This document shows positions 14,760 to 27,139 of a DNA stretch of 64,000 bases, one piece after another. A program made the translations under genes and the position numbers. The notes beneath the pieces are model-generated. The model searched no databases and was not told the DNA's origin. It worked only from the letters and a program-made list of their open reading frames with translations. The stretch comes from Syngnathus acus (taxonomy: Eukaryota; Chordata; Actinopteri; Syngnathiformes; Syngnathidae), in assembly GCF_901709675.1 (NCBI RefSeq), contig NC_051094.1, forward strand, positions 15,789,501 to 15,853,500. The letters run 5' to 3'. Each line of letters opens with the position of its first letter. Position 1 is the stretch's first letter.

Positions 14760-17160
14760 TCTCGCAATCATTCTTCTCCAAGTTTCACCGGCTTGCGTGC
14801 GTGGAGAAGTCAGGCGACTGCAACCATGATGAGATGGCAAAATTGAACAAAACCGTCAAGCCATATGAAATGTATCTTTAAATTGTGGGCTGTCTCAGTC
14901 TGTTTAATATTGTATCATTTAACATAGAAACAATTTAAAATAACTAATGGGATAAACAAAATCAAACAGCTGACCCAAATACAACATGGCCGGAGAAAAA
15001 AAATATTTAACATTTCCGTCGAACAATGTCATAGCAAATTTCATTTTAAATGGTTAGTTTGCTTTAGATTCGAGAACATGTGGCATTTACTAATGCTACG
15101 TATGTTGCTATGGTCAGTTTCCAAGGACCGAGGGGGGATGGGAGGAGATTTCTCTCAGGTTGACGGCTTGTCGCTATGACGATGATTTTTCTACACTGGA
15201 TTGGAAGAATTATATGCCTAAAACGAGCAGTATGAGCTTTCCATACAGACATTGCAACATTTAGGACAGTATTTATGCATGCCATACATTATCACTCGAT
15301 CTTAAACTGTTGCAAAGTATTCACTGAAATCAACTTGGATTGGTACACTACATATAGGACTGTATGAATATTAAAAATCTATATGTCAGTCTGAGTGTGT
15401 TTCTTTACACTTACACCATACATGTTATGTAGGTCACGCTTCTTGCTTCTCTTGTGTCTAATGTGACACACAAAGACCTGCTTTCTCCATGACAATGTCA
15501 CTGAGAGAATGAGCTGTAATATGTATGTCTCTCAGGTGCAGTTAGCTCTTATATAGTACATACTTTCCTCTTTTCAAACAAGCATATTTTGCATTATGGG
15601 AGTGCAAGTTTAAAATTTGAGAAACACAAGACCCACAATTTTCTGATATCTTCCATTGAAACCAAACGTGATTCAGGTTTCAACATGGCAATGATTACAA
15701 TTGCTGTGTTGAATACTAAAATACTTTTAGGTACAAGTTATTATTTTTTTTTTCCATGAACAACTTCCACCAGCTACCGAAACTGTAAACATTGATAAAT
15801 GTTTTACATTTTTCAATACAAATCACTGTGCTAAACAACATTCACAACAGTGATGGAGTGTTTTATTTTTTAGTTTCTTGTAGAATGTGTATGTACTAAT
15901 CTGACGTTTGACCCCTTCTGTTTGAAGCAACTTTAATTTGATATTCAAATTCAAACAAGAAAAACAATTTCTGTGAATTGAAAATATTAGTCCAAGGAGT
16001 ATGCCCACTAACAAGCCTCTTGTTCTGACCTTGGATCGCAGCGCCTCCAGCACAAATCTTTCTGTATATGCCATTTTTTGCCTGCACCTTTTATGCATTT
16101 TATTTTAACCATAACTGATCAATTGTTGCCAGTCTAAGATTTTGGTCTACTTCCTCTTTAATGCATGTCTGTTCAATCGTCAATCAAAAGAATGAAGACA
16201 TTCTTAACGAATGAACAAAACCAGGATGAAGCTCATCATCTGCTGGGTATCCTTTCAGTAAAGAAGATGTCTCTACACTGCCATATTGAACTAGAGGTAC
16301 TTCCTATGACTCAGCATTTGTCAGAAGACTGCGGCATTAGCACTCAGTCAGATCAATACTTGAGAGGAAACAGATGCTATTCTGCTTCACATAGACACAC
16401 CCTGAATTGATCCTGTACGTGGGCAGTAATTCTTTATTCAAAAACATGCCGTTTTAATGTATCAAAACCAGAAATCATTGGGGAAGAGGAGTTTAAAATG
16501 AATAGTGATGAGGGGAGCAAAGTAATAACTATAAATTAAGGAGGCATCCCTGAAATTAGGATTGATAAACAATTATGAGCACTAGTGGATTTATTACCAC
16601 TATTTTATTGTTTACATATACGGTTCACTTCAAAATACATAGACTTTATATTTTACAATGCTTAGTATTTTTTACATCAGTGGTTTCTTTAATGTGCTAT
16701 CTCTCAGCATTGGAGGGGTATAACAAGAACATTGAAACTTTCATTCTAATATAAATCTGGGTAATCTGTTCTGTCAAGGTCAAAATTCTCAAAATGAAAA
16801 AATACTGGCTGTGTAGCTTCATAGTAATTGGTTCTGCCAGGGCCCATGTCTCAATGCTACAGAAATGGCTCGAGTAGTATTTGCTCACTGTAATCGTGCG
16901 ACAAAACAAATATTCCCATCCATGACCTTGCAACACTGCAGTTTTTGTTTGTTTAAATTTGGCCGTGATGGACTCTACTGTTGTTTATTTGAACATTGTG
17001 TGGGAACAATGGAATTGTATGGGGACAGTTGTAGGGTAGACATGTTGAAGTGGAACAGCTGTGCTCGTGTGCAGTATGTTAGCTAAGAGAACCATTGATT
17101 CACTTGGATCAAGTTACTGTGTCTATAATTCAACAGCATTCAGCCAAGCCCACATTCTGC
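14760..17160. other. intergenic, no gene recognised
   Basis: AT-rich. Short open frames (for example on minus near 15823-16098) show no recognisable domain and no splice context. Confidence 0.4.
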
Positions 17161-17163
17161 TGC

Positions 17164-17386
<223 letters not shown>

Positions 17387-17389
17387 ACA

Positions 17390-18524
17390 CAAACCCCATC
17401 CAAGTGTGTCAGAATGTCAGGGCAGACTTTGTGTTGAATGCAGGTTACACCTACAACTACTCCATTGTAAAATAAGATAAAAACACAATGGTTTGCGTGG
17501 GAAAGAAACAAGATGAATAGACATTTATATAAGATGTGTTAAAATAACACCCACATAGTGTAGCCACATTTTTGTTTCTTTTACCTGCATGTCAATAGGT
17601 CGGTTCATGCCTAATCTCTCTCGCTGTCTCTCTCCCTGTGTGTGTGAGTGCGTGTGTGTGTGTGTGCATGTGTGTATCTGGTGGGATCACCATCTGTCTC
17701 TCTCACTGAGTAAAACCCATTTCCATTGCATGCAATTGATGAATTAATTGGTCGAGTGTGGCCTGTGGAATGGAATGACGATGTAGTTGCTGGATACTTG
17801 CAGGAACTACAACACGCTTACACCGATTTGAAGAATTTCAGCCAATCATTTCCAATGGATAAGAGTTCTGGTTAATATATGCCCATGGATTTTCAGCCTT
17901 CCGGAATCTTGTACAGAACCTTGACACAAGCCAGGTAATGTCCATGGTGGAGCTGATCCACTCATGGGAAAGATGTGTTGGCCCCCACGCCCAAGTATGT
18001 CCTGGAAGTTTCTTTTGTCTTAACTCTGTTCTTTCCCGCTTTGTCCTAACACTCTTGTGACGTGACAGTGTAGATGGCACCTGGATGATGACGTGAACAG
18101 TGGAGACAATCACTCCTGAGATAACTCCAGATGAGGATATGTCCCATCGACCGACAGAAGTCAACACGGTCTTTATTGCAGCAACCCAATGGAATCCTAA
18201 GTTGCTAGTTTCAGTTAATTAATGTAAATTCTGAATCATTTTATTAATGTAATATGGAATTGCTTGTTCTGGAACAAGTGTCTTTGATCAAGTGTCTTTG
18301 ATAAGTAAATAACTTATCTGAGAAAGCAGTTTGAGATTATTTCAATTTTAAGAGGTCCATTTATTTTATACCTATTGGAGATCATGAGACACAGTTCCCA
18401 CAGGACTGTTCAAAACCCCAAAAGAGAAAAATATTATAAAACAACAACAAAAGTCGTCAATGCTTATTATAAAAAAGACAGCACACAAACTCACAAATAA
18501 ACTCTGCTATTTATTTTATAGATC
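17390..18524. other. no gene recognised
   Basis: Contains a short TG run near 17638-17672. A 109-codon minus-strand frame at 17838-18167 has no similarity I can name. Confidence 0.35.
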
Positions 18525-18534
18525 AGTATTTGGT

Positions 18535-20062
18535 GGCAAGGCCCCGGGGGTGGATGAGATCCGCCCGGATTTCTTAAGGGCTCTGGATGTTGTGGGGCTG
18601 TCATGGCTGACACGTCTCTACAACATCGCGTGGACATCGTGGACAGTGCCTCTGGATTGGCAGACTGGGGTGGTGGTTCCCCTCTTTAAGAAGGGGGACC
18701 GGAGGGTGTGTTCCCATTACAGGGGAATTACACTCCTCAGCCTCCCTGGTAAGGTCTATTCAGGGGTGCTGGAGAGGAGGGTCCGTCGGGAGGTCGAACC
18801 TCGGATTCAGGAGGAACAGTGTGGCTTTCGTCCTGGCCGTGGAACAGTGGACCAGCTCTTCACCCTCAGCAGGATCCTCGAGGGTGCATGGGAGTTCGCC
18901 CAACCAGTCCACATGTGTTTTGTGGACTTGGAGAAGGCGTTCGACCGTGTCCCTCGGGAGGTTCTGTGGGGGGTGCTTCGGGAGTACGGGGTACCGAGCC
19001 AACTGATAAGGGCGGTTCGGTCCCTGTATCACCGATGCCAGAGTTTGGTCCGCATTTCCGGCAGTAAGTCGGATTCGTTCCCAGTGAGGGTTGGACTCCG
19101 CCAAGGCTGCCCTTTGTCACCGATTCTGTTCATAATTTTTATGGACAGAATTTCTAGGCGCAGCCGAGGCGTTGAGGGTGTACGGTTTGGGGACCTCAGC
19201 ATTGCGTCTCTGCTTTTTGCAGACGACGTGATGCTGTTGGCTTCTTCAGGCCGTGATCTCCAGCTCTCACTGGAGCGGTTCGCAGCCGAGTGTGAAGCGG
19301 TCGGGATGAGGGTCAGCACCTCAAAATCCGAGTCCATGGTCCTCGATCGGAAAAGGGTGGAATGCCCTCTCCGGATCGGGGATGAGATCCTGCCCCAAGT
19401 GGAGGAGTTTAAGTATCTTGGGGTCTTGTTCACGAGTGAGGGGAGGATGGAGCGCGAGATCGACAGGCGGATCGGTGCAGCGTCGGCAGTAATGCGGACT
19501 CTGTACCGGTCCGTCGTGGTAAAGAGAGAGCTGAGCCAAAAGGCAAAGCTCTCAATTTACCGGTCGATTTACGCTCCTACCCTCACCTATGGTCACGAGC
19601 TATGGGTCGTGACCGAAAGAACGAGATCCCGGATACAAGCGGCCGAAATGAGTTTTCTCCGCAGGATGTCCGGGCTCTCCCTTAGAGATAGGGTGAGAAG
19701 TTCGGTCATCCGGGAGAGACTCGGAGTAGAGTCGCTACTCCTCCACGTTGAGAGGAGCCAGATGAGGTGGCTCGGGCACCTCATCAGGATGCCTCCTGGA
19801 CGCCTCCCTGGGGAGGTGTTCCGGGCATGTCCCACCGGTAGGAGACCCCGGGGATGACCCAGGACGCGCTGGAGAGACTATCTCTCTCAGCTGGCCTGGG
19901 AACGCCTTGGGATCCCCCGGGATGAGTTAGATGAAGTGGCTGGGGAGGGGGAAGTCTGGGAGTCCCTCCTGAAGCTGCTGCCCCCGCGACCCGACCCCGG
20001 ATACGCGGAAGAAGATGGATGGATGGATGGATGGATGGATGGATGGATGGATGGATGGATGG
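18535..20062 (+). mobile_element. Rex3 (RTE-clade) LINE, 5'-truncated, with 3' GATG tail
   Basis: The long frame encodes the reverse transcriptase: QCGFRPGRGTVDQLF, a PVRVGLRQGCPLSPILF block, the FADD catalytic motif and EEFKYLGVLF. TGGCAGACTGGGGTGGTGGT (18659) and GGCTGCCCTTTGTCACCG (19102) correspond to the standard fish Rex3 primer sites as I remember them. It ends in a (GATG)n tail. A 10-bp target duplication AGTATTTGGT flanks it (18525-18534, 20063-20072). A TGA at 19855-19857 replaces an Arg codon (CGA), after which the frame continues to the true end, so this copy is dead but recent. Confidence 0.92.
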
Positions 20063-20165
20063 AGTATTTGGTATTTCAACAATATTAGGATGAATGCATT
20101 TTAAAAAACAAAAAAGTCTAAATATCCTTTTTCAACTGCTACGTTTTTATGTGAAAATATATCAA

Positions 20166-20600
20166 ATTAATTCCAAAACATTTTCCATCACAAATGTGAT
20201 CTATTCCTTCCTGAGCTGTCATCATGCAAGAGGAGTTTGAGCATCCCACTGTTCCTAGAGGTTTTCTGGGCTCAAATTATATCCTTAGTAGATTGAGTCA
20301 CTATAACTATAGTTGATGATTATTGTGTGATCAAAAATTTTTATAATTGAGAATTAATTTTAATTCTGAAAAGTTAATTAAAAAATTAATTCCAAAACAT
20401 TTTCCATCATAAATGTGATCTATTCCTTCCTGAGCTGTCATCATGCAAGAAGGGTTTGAGCATCCCACTGTTCTTAGAGGTTGTCTGGGGCTCAATTTAT
20501 ATCCTAAGTAGATCGTGTGACTATAACTATAGTTGATGATTATTGTGTGATCAAAAATTGTTATAATTGAGATTTTTTTTTTAAATTCTGAAAAGTTAGA
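20166..20600. repeat. 219-222-bp direct tandem duplication
   Basis: The block beginning ATTAATTCCAAAACATTTTC at 20166 recurs at 20385 with about 90% identity by eye. No coding content. It lies just downstream of the Rex3 insertion. Confidence 0.85.
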
Positions 20601-20619
20601 GGTTGAGTCAACCTTCGTA

Positions 20620-21000
20620 CCAGCAACAAGTACAACAGAAAAAAGTGCAGTTCAGGCCGCTGGGAGCACAACAGCCTCACACTCAAGTGGTGGATTAGAA
20701 CCATAGCTCTGACCTTCCTGCTTGGACTTTATATTCAGTTTTTTTTTTTTACTAACGTGTTTCACCAATGTAAAGGGTTAGGCTTATGGTTAGTAGATTT
20801 CATTTGACTTAATGAAATAAGTGCAAACATTTCATTGAATGCAAGAGAACAAATCAGAATACCAAGATTATCTACCACCTACCAATGTATGCTATACGAC
20901 TGTAGTAGTAGACTTTTATAATACCATGATGAAAAAATGTACGATTGTTTTAGATGGAATCTTGATACAAAGACAAGATCAATTCTTTTTTTTTCTGAGG
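20620..21000. other. no feature seen
   Basis: AT-rich spacer before a Rex3 relic. Confidence 0.3.
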
Positions 21001-21002
21001 GT

Positions 21003-21127
21003 TGAAATGCCTCGGATTCCCTTCAGAAGAGCTGGATGAAGTGACAAGGGAGATGGAAGTTTAGGTTTCCCTGCTTGAGATGCTGACCCTGCAACAAGAC
21101 CTGTAAAAGCAAAAGAAATTGGATACG
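21003..21127 (+). repeat. old Rex3 3'-end relic
   Basis: Diverged match to the last about 125 bp of the Rex3 coding region (CTCGGATTCCC, GAAGAGCTGGATGAAGTG, GGATACG), without the GATG tail. Older than the copy at 18535. Confidence 0.5.
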
Positions 21128-21143
21128 AGCTTGAAATATAGTA

Positions 21144-22251
21144 CCGTATTTTCCGGACTATAAGGCGCACCTAAAAACCAAAAATTTTCTCAAAAGCCGA
21201 CAGTGCGCCTTATAGTCCAGTGCGCCTTATATATGGATCAATTGATGAATTTGTTGATCCATACTGGTTGTACACAGTGCTCTGCCAAAATGTTTCAGTA
21301 CGTTTTAGTACGGCTAGTAAATTACAAGGTCGCATCGCTTCCCAACATTACGGCAACTGTAGTCAGGGGGCGTCACCGAATAGCTGTTGTACCCGCGAGG
21401 CTATTTCATTTCAAAATAGGCTGCTCCGTTTATGTTTCGAGTAAATTTACGGATTGATATGGAAGGGAAACATAGGTAAACAGTACCAATGAGTTAGATC
21501 GAACTTTAGTCAGTTCCGATCATTTTATAGGAGATCGTTTGAGAAACGCGATTGTTTACACTTTGCTGAGGCTCATGGGAGATTGCGAGCTGAGGCTCAT
21601 GGGACTTTGCGGATGGCTAATGCTATAACGATAGCTGCTATACGTACCAGGCTATTTCATGTGAAAATAGGCTGCTCTGTTAATGTTTCGAGTAAATCTA
21701 CGGATCGATATGGAAGGGAAACATAGGTAAGTAGTGCCAATGCGTTAGATCGAACTTTAGTCAGTTCCGATCATTTTATAGGAGATCGTTTGAGAAACGC
21801 GATTGTTTACACTTTGCTGAGGCTCATGGGAGATTGCGAGCTGAGGCTCGTGGGACTTTGCGGATGGCTAATGCTATAACGATAGCTGCTATACGTACCA
21901 GGCTATTCATGTCAAAATAGGCTGCTCTGTTGATGTTTCGAGTAAATCTACGGATCGATATGGAAGGGAAACATAGGTAAGTAGTACCAATGCGTTAGAT
22001 CGAACTTTAGTCAGTTCCGATCATTTTATAGGAGATCGTTTGAGAAACGCGATTGTTTACAGAGGGCTCGTTGGTTATTGGCTAGTGGATGCATACCGCA
22101 ACCCTAGTCAACCACAGTTTGTTGCAGTATAGCTTCTATTTTATGCACCTTATAATCCGGTGCGCCTTATATATGGACAAAGTTTTAAAATGGGCCGTTC
22201 ATTGAAGGTGCGCCTTATAATCCGGTGCGCCTTTTAGTGCGGAAAATACGG
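21144..22251. mobile_element. TIR element with TA duplication, 'CCGTATTTTCCGG' family
   Basis: Ends CCGTATTTTCCGGACTATAA and its near complement, flanked by TA (21142-21143, 22252-22253). The terminal GCGCC/TATAAGGCGCAC blocks are also repeated near each end. The interior consists of three tandem units of about 251 bp (starting near 21397, 21649 and 21899). No transposase. Confidence 0.7.
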
Positions 22252-22412
22252 TACATGTTTTACTTAGCACACGGAAACATATTGACAGATAGTGAACTGG
22301 TTGCCAGTCAATCGCAAGGCACACAGAGAAAAACAACAATTTTTATGCAGATCTTCCAATAAAAATATCTTACATAAATAGACTCACTTAGTTGCCACTA
22401 AAGTGCTTATAC

Positions 22413-22457
<45 letters not shown>
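22413..22457. repeat. (TGAT)n, 3' tail of a LINE
   Basis: Eleven or so TGAT units followed by sequence of a fish LINE 3' end in reverse (CTTTATAGATCCC). The LINE piece is interrupted by the THAP element at 22568. Confidence 0.6.
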
Positions 22458-22458
<1 letters not shown>

Positions 22459-22710
22459 ACTTTATAGATCCCGGGGGTGGGGAAATTCAGGCCCCAGCAG
22501 TATTCATACCACAGAGGGGGTATATAAAAGACACACAGATGACATGAGCACAACTCAATAGGCTCCTATAGAGGCTTTGCAGTCACGTGGTTTTATCACG
22601 TGATTTTGTGTTATGCCGCCATCTTGGCGGTCAACTCGTCAGCTCGTTCCTACGTGTTTGTATAGATTGTTTGATTTCTGCGCTACATTTTCACCGATTT
22701 CAACCGAATT

Positions 22711-22929
22711 ATGGCTGATTTGCTATCCAACGAAGTTGGGCATTTGGATGAAGAATCCAAGAAACGTTACAGAGAGAAGTTGAACCTTGTTGGCACAACG
22801 GATCCGTACCTTTTACCGAGAAGCATGCTAAAATCGCCCGAGCATTTTGCAACAGCCGACCTGCCTGAACTCTCATATCCAGATATTTATAATTACCTCG
22901 TCGATTTGTTTTGTAATGGCATTTCATAA
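22711..22929 (+). pseudogene. N-terminal exon of the YqaJ-gene of the THAP element
   Basis: Open frame starting MADLLSNEVGHLDEES and reading DLPELSYPDIYNYLVD near its end, a pattern I associate with N-termini of YqaJ-containing repeat proteins in fish. It starts about 140 bases inside the left TIR. The downstream exons are deleted in this copy. Confidence 0.4.
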
Positions 22930-23495
22930 CTTGACATATTAAAAAACTGAATAGAGTGAAATCATTCAGATACTGTACCTGTCTGTTCAAGTTGCTACCA
23001 TTTTATTTTTTGTTTATTTTTGCATGATGCCACATCTGATTGGCTTGAAAACTTAACCAATAAAAATTTTAACCTTGTGCCAATGGCTTGAAAACTTTAC
23101 CAATGTAGATTTTACCTTGTGCCAAATGAAGTAACAAAAACCCTCTTGTTAAAAAATGCTACATTAAAAAACAATTGTTTCACAAGGTTCATAATAGTTT
23201 TTTGGGAAATTTCCTAATGCATTCACTCGAGAATTAATTGTTCAATTCCAATATGAAGTTCAATATTTACATTGATAACGTTTTCAAGCCAATCAGATGA
23301 AGCATCATGAAAAAATAAACACAAAATAAAAACAGGGGGGTGAACTGAAGAAATCATCCCATTCCCTGCCTTGCTGCTCTTGCTGCCTTTCTAAAAATGC
23401 ACCCAGCATTTTCAACAATCATATTTGTATCATCCCATATTGTATTATTTCACATTTTGTGAAACAAATCAGGGGTGAATAGTTTGTTTACATAC

Positions 23496-23674
23496 CTGAT
23501 ATGAAGTCCTCATTGCATATCCTTGTGTAAATCGTAGGTTTCCATCGTTCACGACGAATATCCGTGATCCATTTATCACGTTTTTTCCATGTTCGCCGGA
23601 AATCTATAGAAGCTAAGATTTGGTTTATCGCCTCGTCTATTGCTACATCCAACAGCACAGCAGGTATCCGGCAT
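23496..23674 (-). pseudogene. THAP exon 1, frameshifted copy
   Basis: Nearly identical to exon 1 of the gene at 9807 (starts MPDTCCAVGCSNRRGDK) and keeps the GTATGT donor. One extra A in an A run (near 23585) shifts the frame after residue 30 and brings an early stop. Confidence 0.65.
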
Positions 23675-23814
23675 TTTTAAGCTCAAATAGCAGCAGATAT
23701 AACAAGAAAGCGTGTGTGAGTCGTTGACCGGCACTGAAAAGTTGACCGCCAAGATGGCCGCCAAGCTAATGTGGGTAGCTTGATGACGTCAGCTGCAAAG
23801 CCTCTATAAGGCTA

Positions 23815-25214
23815 CCACACAACGGCGCCACAAAGAAAGGCAGTAAATGCAAAAGTTAAAAGCCATCAAAGCAAAGCAACAAGACAAAGGAAAAAAGTAA
23901 TTGGCCAACCAGCCCCCTCAATACCAAAGAACACCCCAAAACACACAAAATAGCCCCCATGCTCATTAAACATGCTAATTGCTATGAATAATACAGTGGT
24001 TTCTTTCTACTATTTTGCTATTTCTTTCCCTTGCAGTTCATTATGTGTAGCCAAGCTGCCGCATATCCAAACACAAGCTGCAGTGTAAAAGGGCCTGTTG
24101 TCGAAGTCCATAATTCACCTGGTCAGGCAGGAGGAACTCCAGATATCATGTTGCAAAAAGTGATACTGTGCCATGATACTAGGGAAGGGTTGAGTTCACT
24201 ACGCCTACTAGTTGAAGTACAAAACGTCAGACTCTTGTAGAAAATGTCAGACTTGTACTGAGCGCATATTCTTATAGGTTGGATTGACACGACATGTTCA
24301 AGTAACACAATTTCAATTCCAAATGTTTGATACCAAGTGGCACAAATTTTAAGACAAAAACCAACCAACCAACCAACCAACCAACAAACAAACACACACA
24401 GAAACAAACAAATGTGATATTCACATTTGGGCAAGATAAACACTGCTGGTCCAAGTGAGCAATTCTGTTTTAATACAAAATTAAACTTTAACAAATTCCA
24501 TCATTTGGGCCAAATTTTGGCATTTGGACAAGTCACCAAATAAATGCCCGATTATATATTTATTTGCTTCCTCCTGATCAGGAATACTATTAGTATGTAA
24601 ACCCCCCATCACCAAAAGTCTGCTACAGCAAACTGGTTCCTACTGGAAAACGATATCTTCACAATGGTGATTCATCGTCCCCAAACTGGATGCACTGCAT
24701 TTTGCCTTGTAGTGACTTGTTCATGAGCTGTCTTGTATTATGTCTATGCACTTGACGCATTTGATAGAATTTACTGCTCATGTTAACCGCTATGATTTGG
24801 GTTTTATGTGACTGTTATGTTGTATGCTTGAAAGTGTGACCTGTGGCAAACCAAATCGCCCTACAAGGTACAATTCAATAAAGTAGAGTAGATATTTGAT
24901 ACACCAAGACTGATCTGGGAGCAGCATCATGGTGCATGAAAGACTAGAGTATCTAGTATTTATCTATTATCTAATAATAGATAAAAGGGCTGAGAGCAAC
25001 CTAATAGGCGATTGTTCAGTTTCATGCTCAAATTACGTTGAAATGTTCAGTTTATCTACTTGCTACTTTTCATTAATTGAGAGCCCTACACCTAGTCATT
25101 CAGGTTCAGTTCCTACTAGCAAAGTTAAAAAGGCCAGGTATAGATCAGAGGTGATTGCGCTAAGAATCCAAAATTTTGCGGCGCAAGTAAACGCTACCTC
25201 TGATTAAATGAAAA
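23815..25214. other. no gene recognised
   Basis: Contains the continuation of the interrupted LINE 3' end, a (CCAA)n run near 24360-24385 and AT-rich sequence. No supportable gene. Confidence 0.35.
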
Positions 25215-25216
25215 CT

Positions 25217-25802
25217 ACCGTAATTTTTGGACTAAAAGTCGCTCCGGAATATAGGTCGCATTAGCCATAAAATGCACAATAACGTGAAAAAAAAAAACAT
25301 ATATAAGTCGCTCCGGAGTATAAGTCGCATTTTGGGAGGAAATTTATTCGACAAAATCCAACACCAAGAACAGACATGAACGAGCAACAACAGGCTAAAC
25401 GATAGGTATGCTAACGTGACATAAACACAAACGAAGAGCTGAGAACGGGCCTGACGTAACATTCAGAGTTATTAAAAAAAACTATTACATAAATAACACG
25501 TTTATAAAACCATCTGTGTCCAATTCATTAAATCCATCGATCGTCCTTTGTCAACAATGGGTGCGCGCCGCTGACGGCGCTTGCACTTCAAAATATTCCA
25601 CAGGCCCATATAACGATATATAAATTAGATATCAAATAACTATTATATAAGCAATAATATTATCAAACCATCTGTGCACTCTAAATCATTAAATCCATCG
25701 ATCAAATTCCTCGTCCTTTGTCAACAACGCCGCGCGTGCGCCCTGACGTCAGCCTCGTCGTTATTCCGCAGATCTAGTATATAACTATATTGTAGCGTTA
25801 AC
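25217..25802. mobile_element. truncated inverted copy of the 6992-8606 TIR element
   Basis: Starts CCGTAATTTTTGGACTAAAA after TA and is the reverse complement of about 8040-8606. The other end is missing where LINE sequence begins near 25806. Confidence 0.6.
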
Positions 25803-25805
25803 AAA

Positions 25806-27000
25806 TGTGGACAACACTGCACTTGAATATGTTCACCACTTCCCCTACCTCGGCTGCCTTCTCTCCTCCAAAGCGGACATTGACTCTGATTAGAGATGCA
25901 CCGATCCGACTTTTTCAGTTTCGATACCGATACCGATGCCGTGGCTTTGCGTATCGGTCGATACCCGATAACCAATCCGATGTTATGGTTGACTTAACAA
26001 GCTACATACCTCTACATGTGGAACAGAAAAGACTAAAGGCAATGGCATCAGTTCATTCCTAAGACAAAATGTAACAAGATAAAGCAGATTCATGCAATGA
26101 ACTATTTATTTGTAACAAAAATTGTGCAACAGCAGCAATAAAGTGTATCAGCATTTAAATTCAAGTAAATTAGGATACAAACTTCTTAAAAAAAAAAATA
26201 CAAATGTTGCAGCTGAAACTGCACTGGGCAAATATAGAAAGGGTGATCAAGCACACAGTAACCAAATATTAAAATAAATAGTAAACATGTAAACATTAGG
26301 TGCCGTTCCACATCACTCATGACCTGTTGATGCTCTAAAATTTAGAGTCTAAATGCTCATTTAAGCAGCAATGAGAAGTGCTCCCTGAAAACAAGCTCCG
26401 CTTAGTACTAGTACTATAACTGGCAGTACTACCACCACCCCTGGCAACATTAGCTTTGCGGACATTACAAACTGCCGTCGAGCTAGTTGGCGTGTTCAGT
26501 TTAAAGTACCTCCACACAGCTGACTCTTTCGTTCGCTCCATGTTTGCGTTTGTTTAGAAAACTCTCGTGGATGCGGCACACGTGCTGCTGACGTATGACG
26601 TAGCCGCGTCCCGCGGCACACGTGCTGCTGACGTATGACGTAGCCCGCGTCCCAATAGATTAAGGAAAGGATCGGCTCACAGATCGGCTGCATTTTCCGA
26701 TACCCGATCCATCAATTTTATTGATATCGGGGCCGATATCCGATCCAGATATCGGATCGGTGCATCTCTAACTCTGATGTCAACCATCGCCTGAGCTGTG
26801 CCAGTGGAGCGTATGCCAGACTCCGGAAAAGAGTAATTGAAGACAGAGACCTCCGGGTTGACACCAAACTCCTGGTTTACAAAGCTGTGGTTCTCCCCAC
26901 CTTACTTTATGGGGCAGAATCATGGACAACCTACAGCAGGCACCTAAGAGCTCTTGAACAACACCACCAGACAGAGAAGGGACCAAGTCACACATGTGCA
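25806..27000 (+). mobile_element. LINE reverse-transcriptase fragment split by a hAT element
   Basis: Reading across the inserted element gives one frame: HFPYLGCLLSSKADIDSD, then VNHRLSCASGAYARLRKR and VVLPTLLYGAESWTTY. This is the C-terminal part of a jockey-superfamily type reverse transcriptase. The frame is restored exactly when 25891-26770 and one copy of the 8-bp duplication are removed. Confidence 0.65.
25891..26770 (-). mobile_element. hAT element with BED-finger remnant, perfect 8-bp duplication
   Basis: Ends TAGAGATGCACCGATCCGA and complement. Duplication ACTCTGAT is exact (25883-25890, 26771-26778). The minus-strand frame 26541-26335 starts like a BED zinc-finger transposase (MERTKESAVWRYF) but is soon joined to an unrelated tail, so it is an internal deletion derivative of the copy at 43198. 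Confidence 0.85.
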
Positions 27001-27130
27001 AGTCTCAAGTGAGTCTCAAGTCTTAACCTTCAAGTCTCAAGTAAGTCCCAAGTCATTTTTTTCTTGGGCAAGTCAAGTCAAGTCCTTAAATAGGTCAAGT
27101 CAAGTCCAAGTCAAGTCCTTAAATAGGTCG
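27000..27130. repeat. degenerate CAAGTC repeat
   Basis: Dense, irregular repetition of CAAGTC/AAGTCC with an internal about 35-bp duplication ending CCTTAAATAGGTC. Confidence 0.7.
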
Positions 27131-27139
27131 GAAATCGGC

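Larger units (their letters stand above)
22568..23808. mobile_element. complete but internally deleted THAP/YqaJ-type transposon
   Basis: Both ends carry TATAGAGGCTTTGCAG in inverted orientation. The right half, read on minus, matches the 9669 element from its TIR through the THAP exon 1 and most of its intron. The left half holds the first coding exon of the second gene on plus. The two genes therefore start at opposite TIRs and converge. A possible target duplication is imperfect (GGCTCCT/GGCTACC). An internal deletion has joined two introns, removing the YqaJ exons and THAP exon 2. Confidence 0.65.

Noticed and set aside
17838-18167. 109-codon minus-strand frame that could be a gene
   Set aside because: No similarity, no splice or promoter context, short; likely chance.
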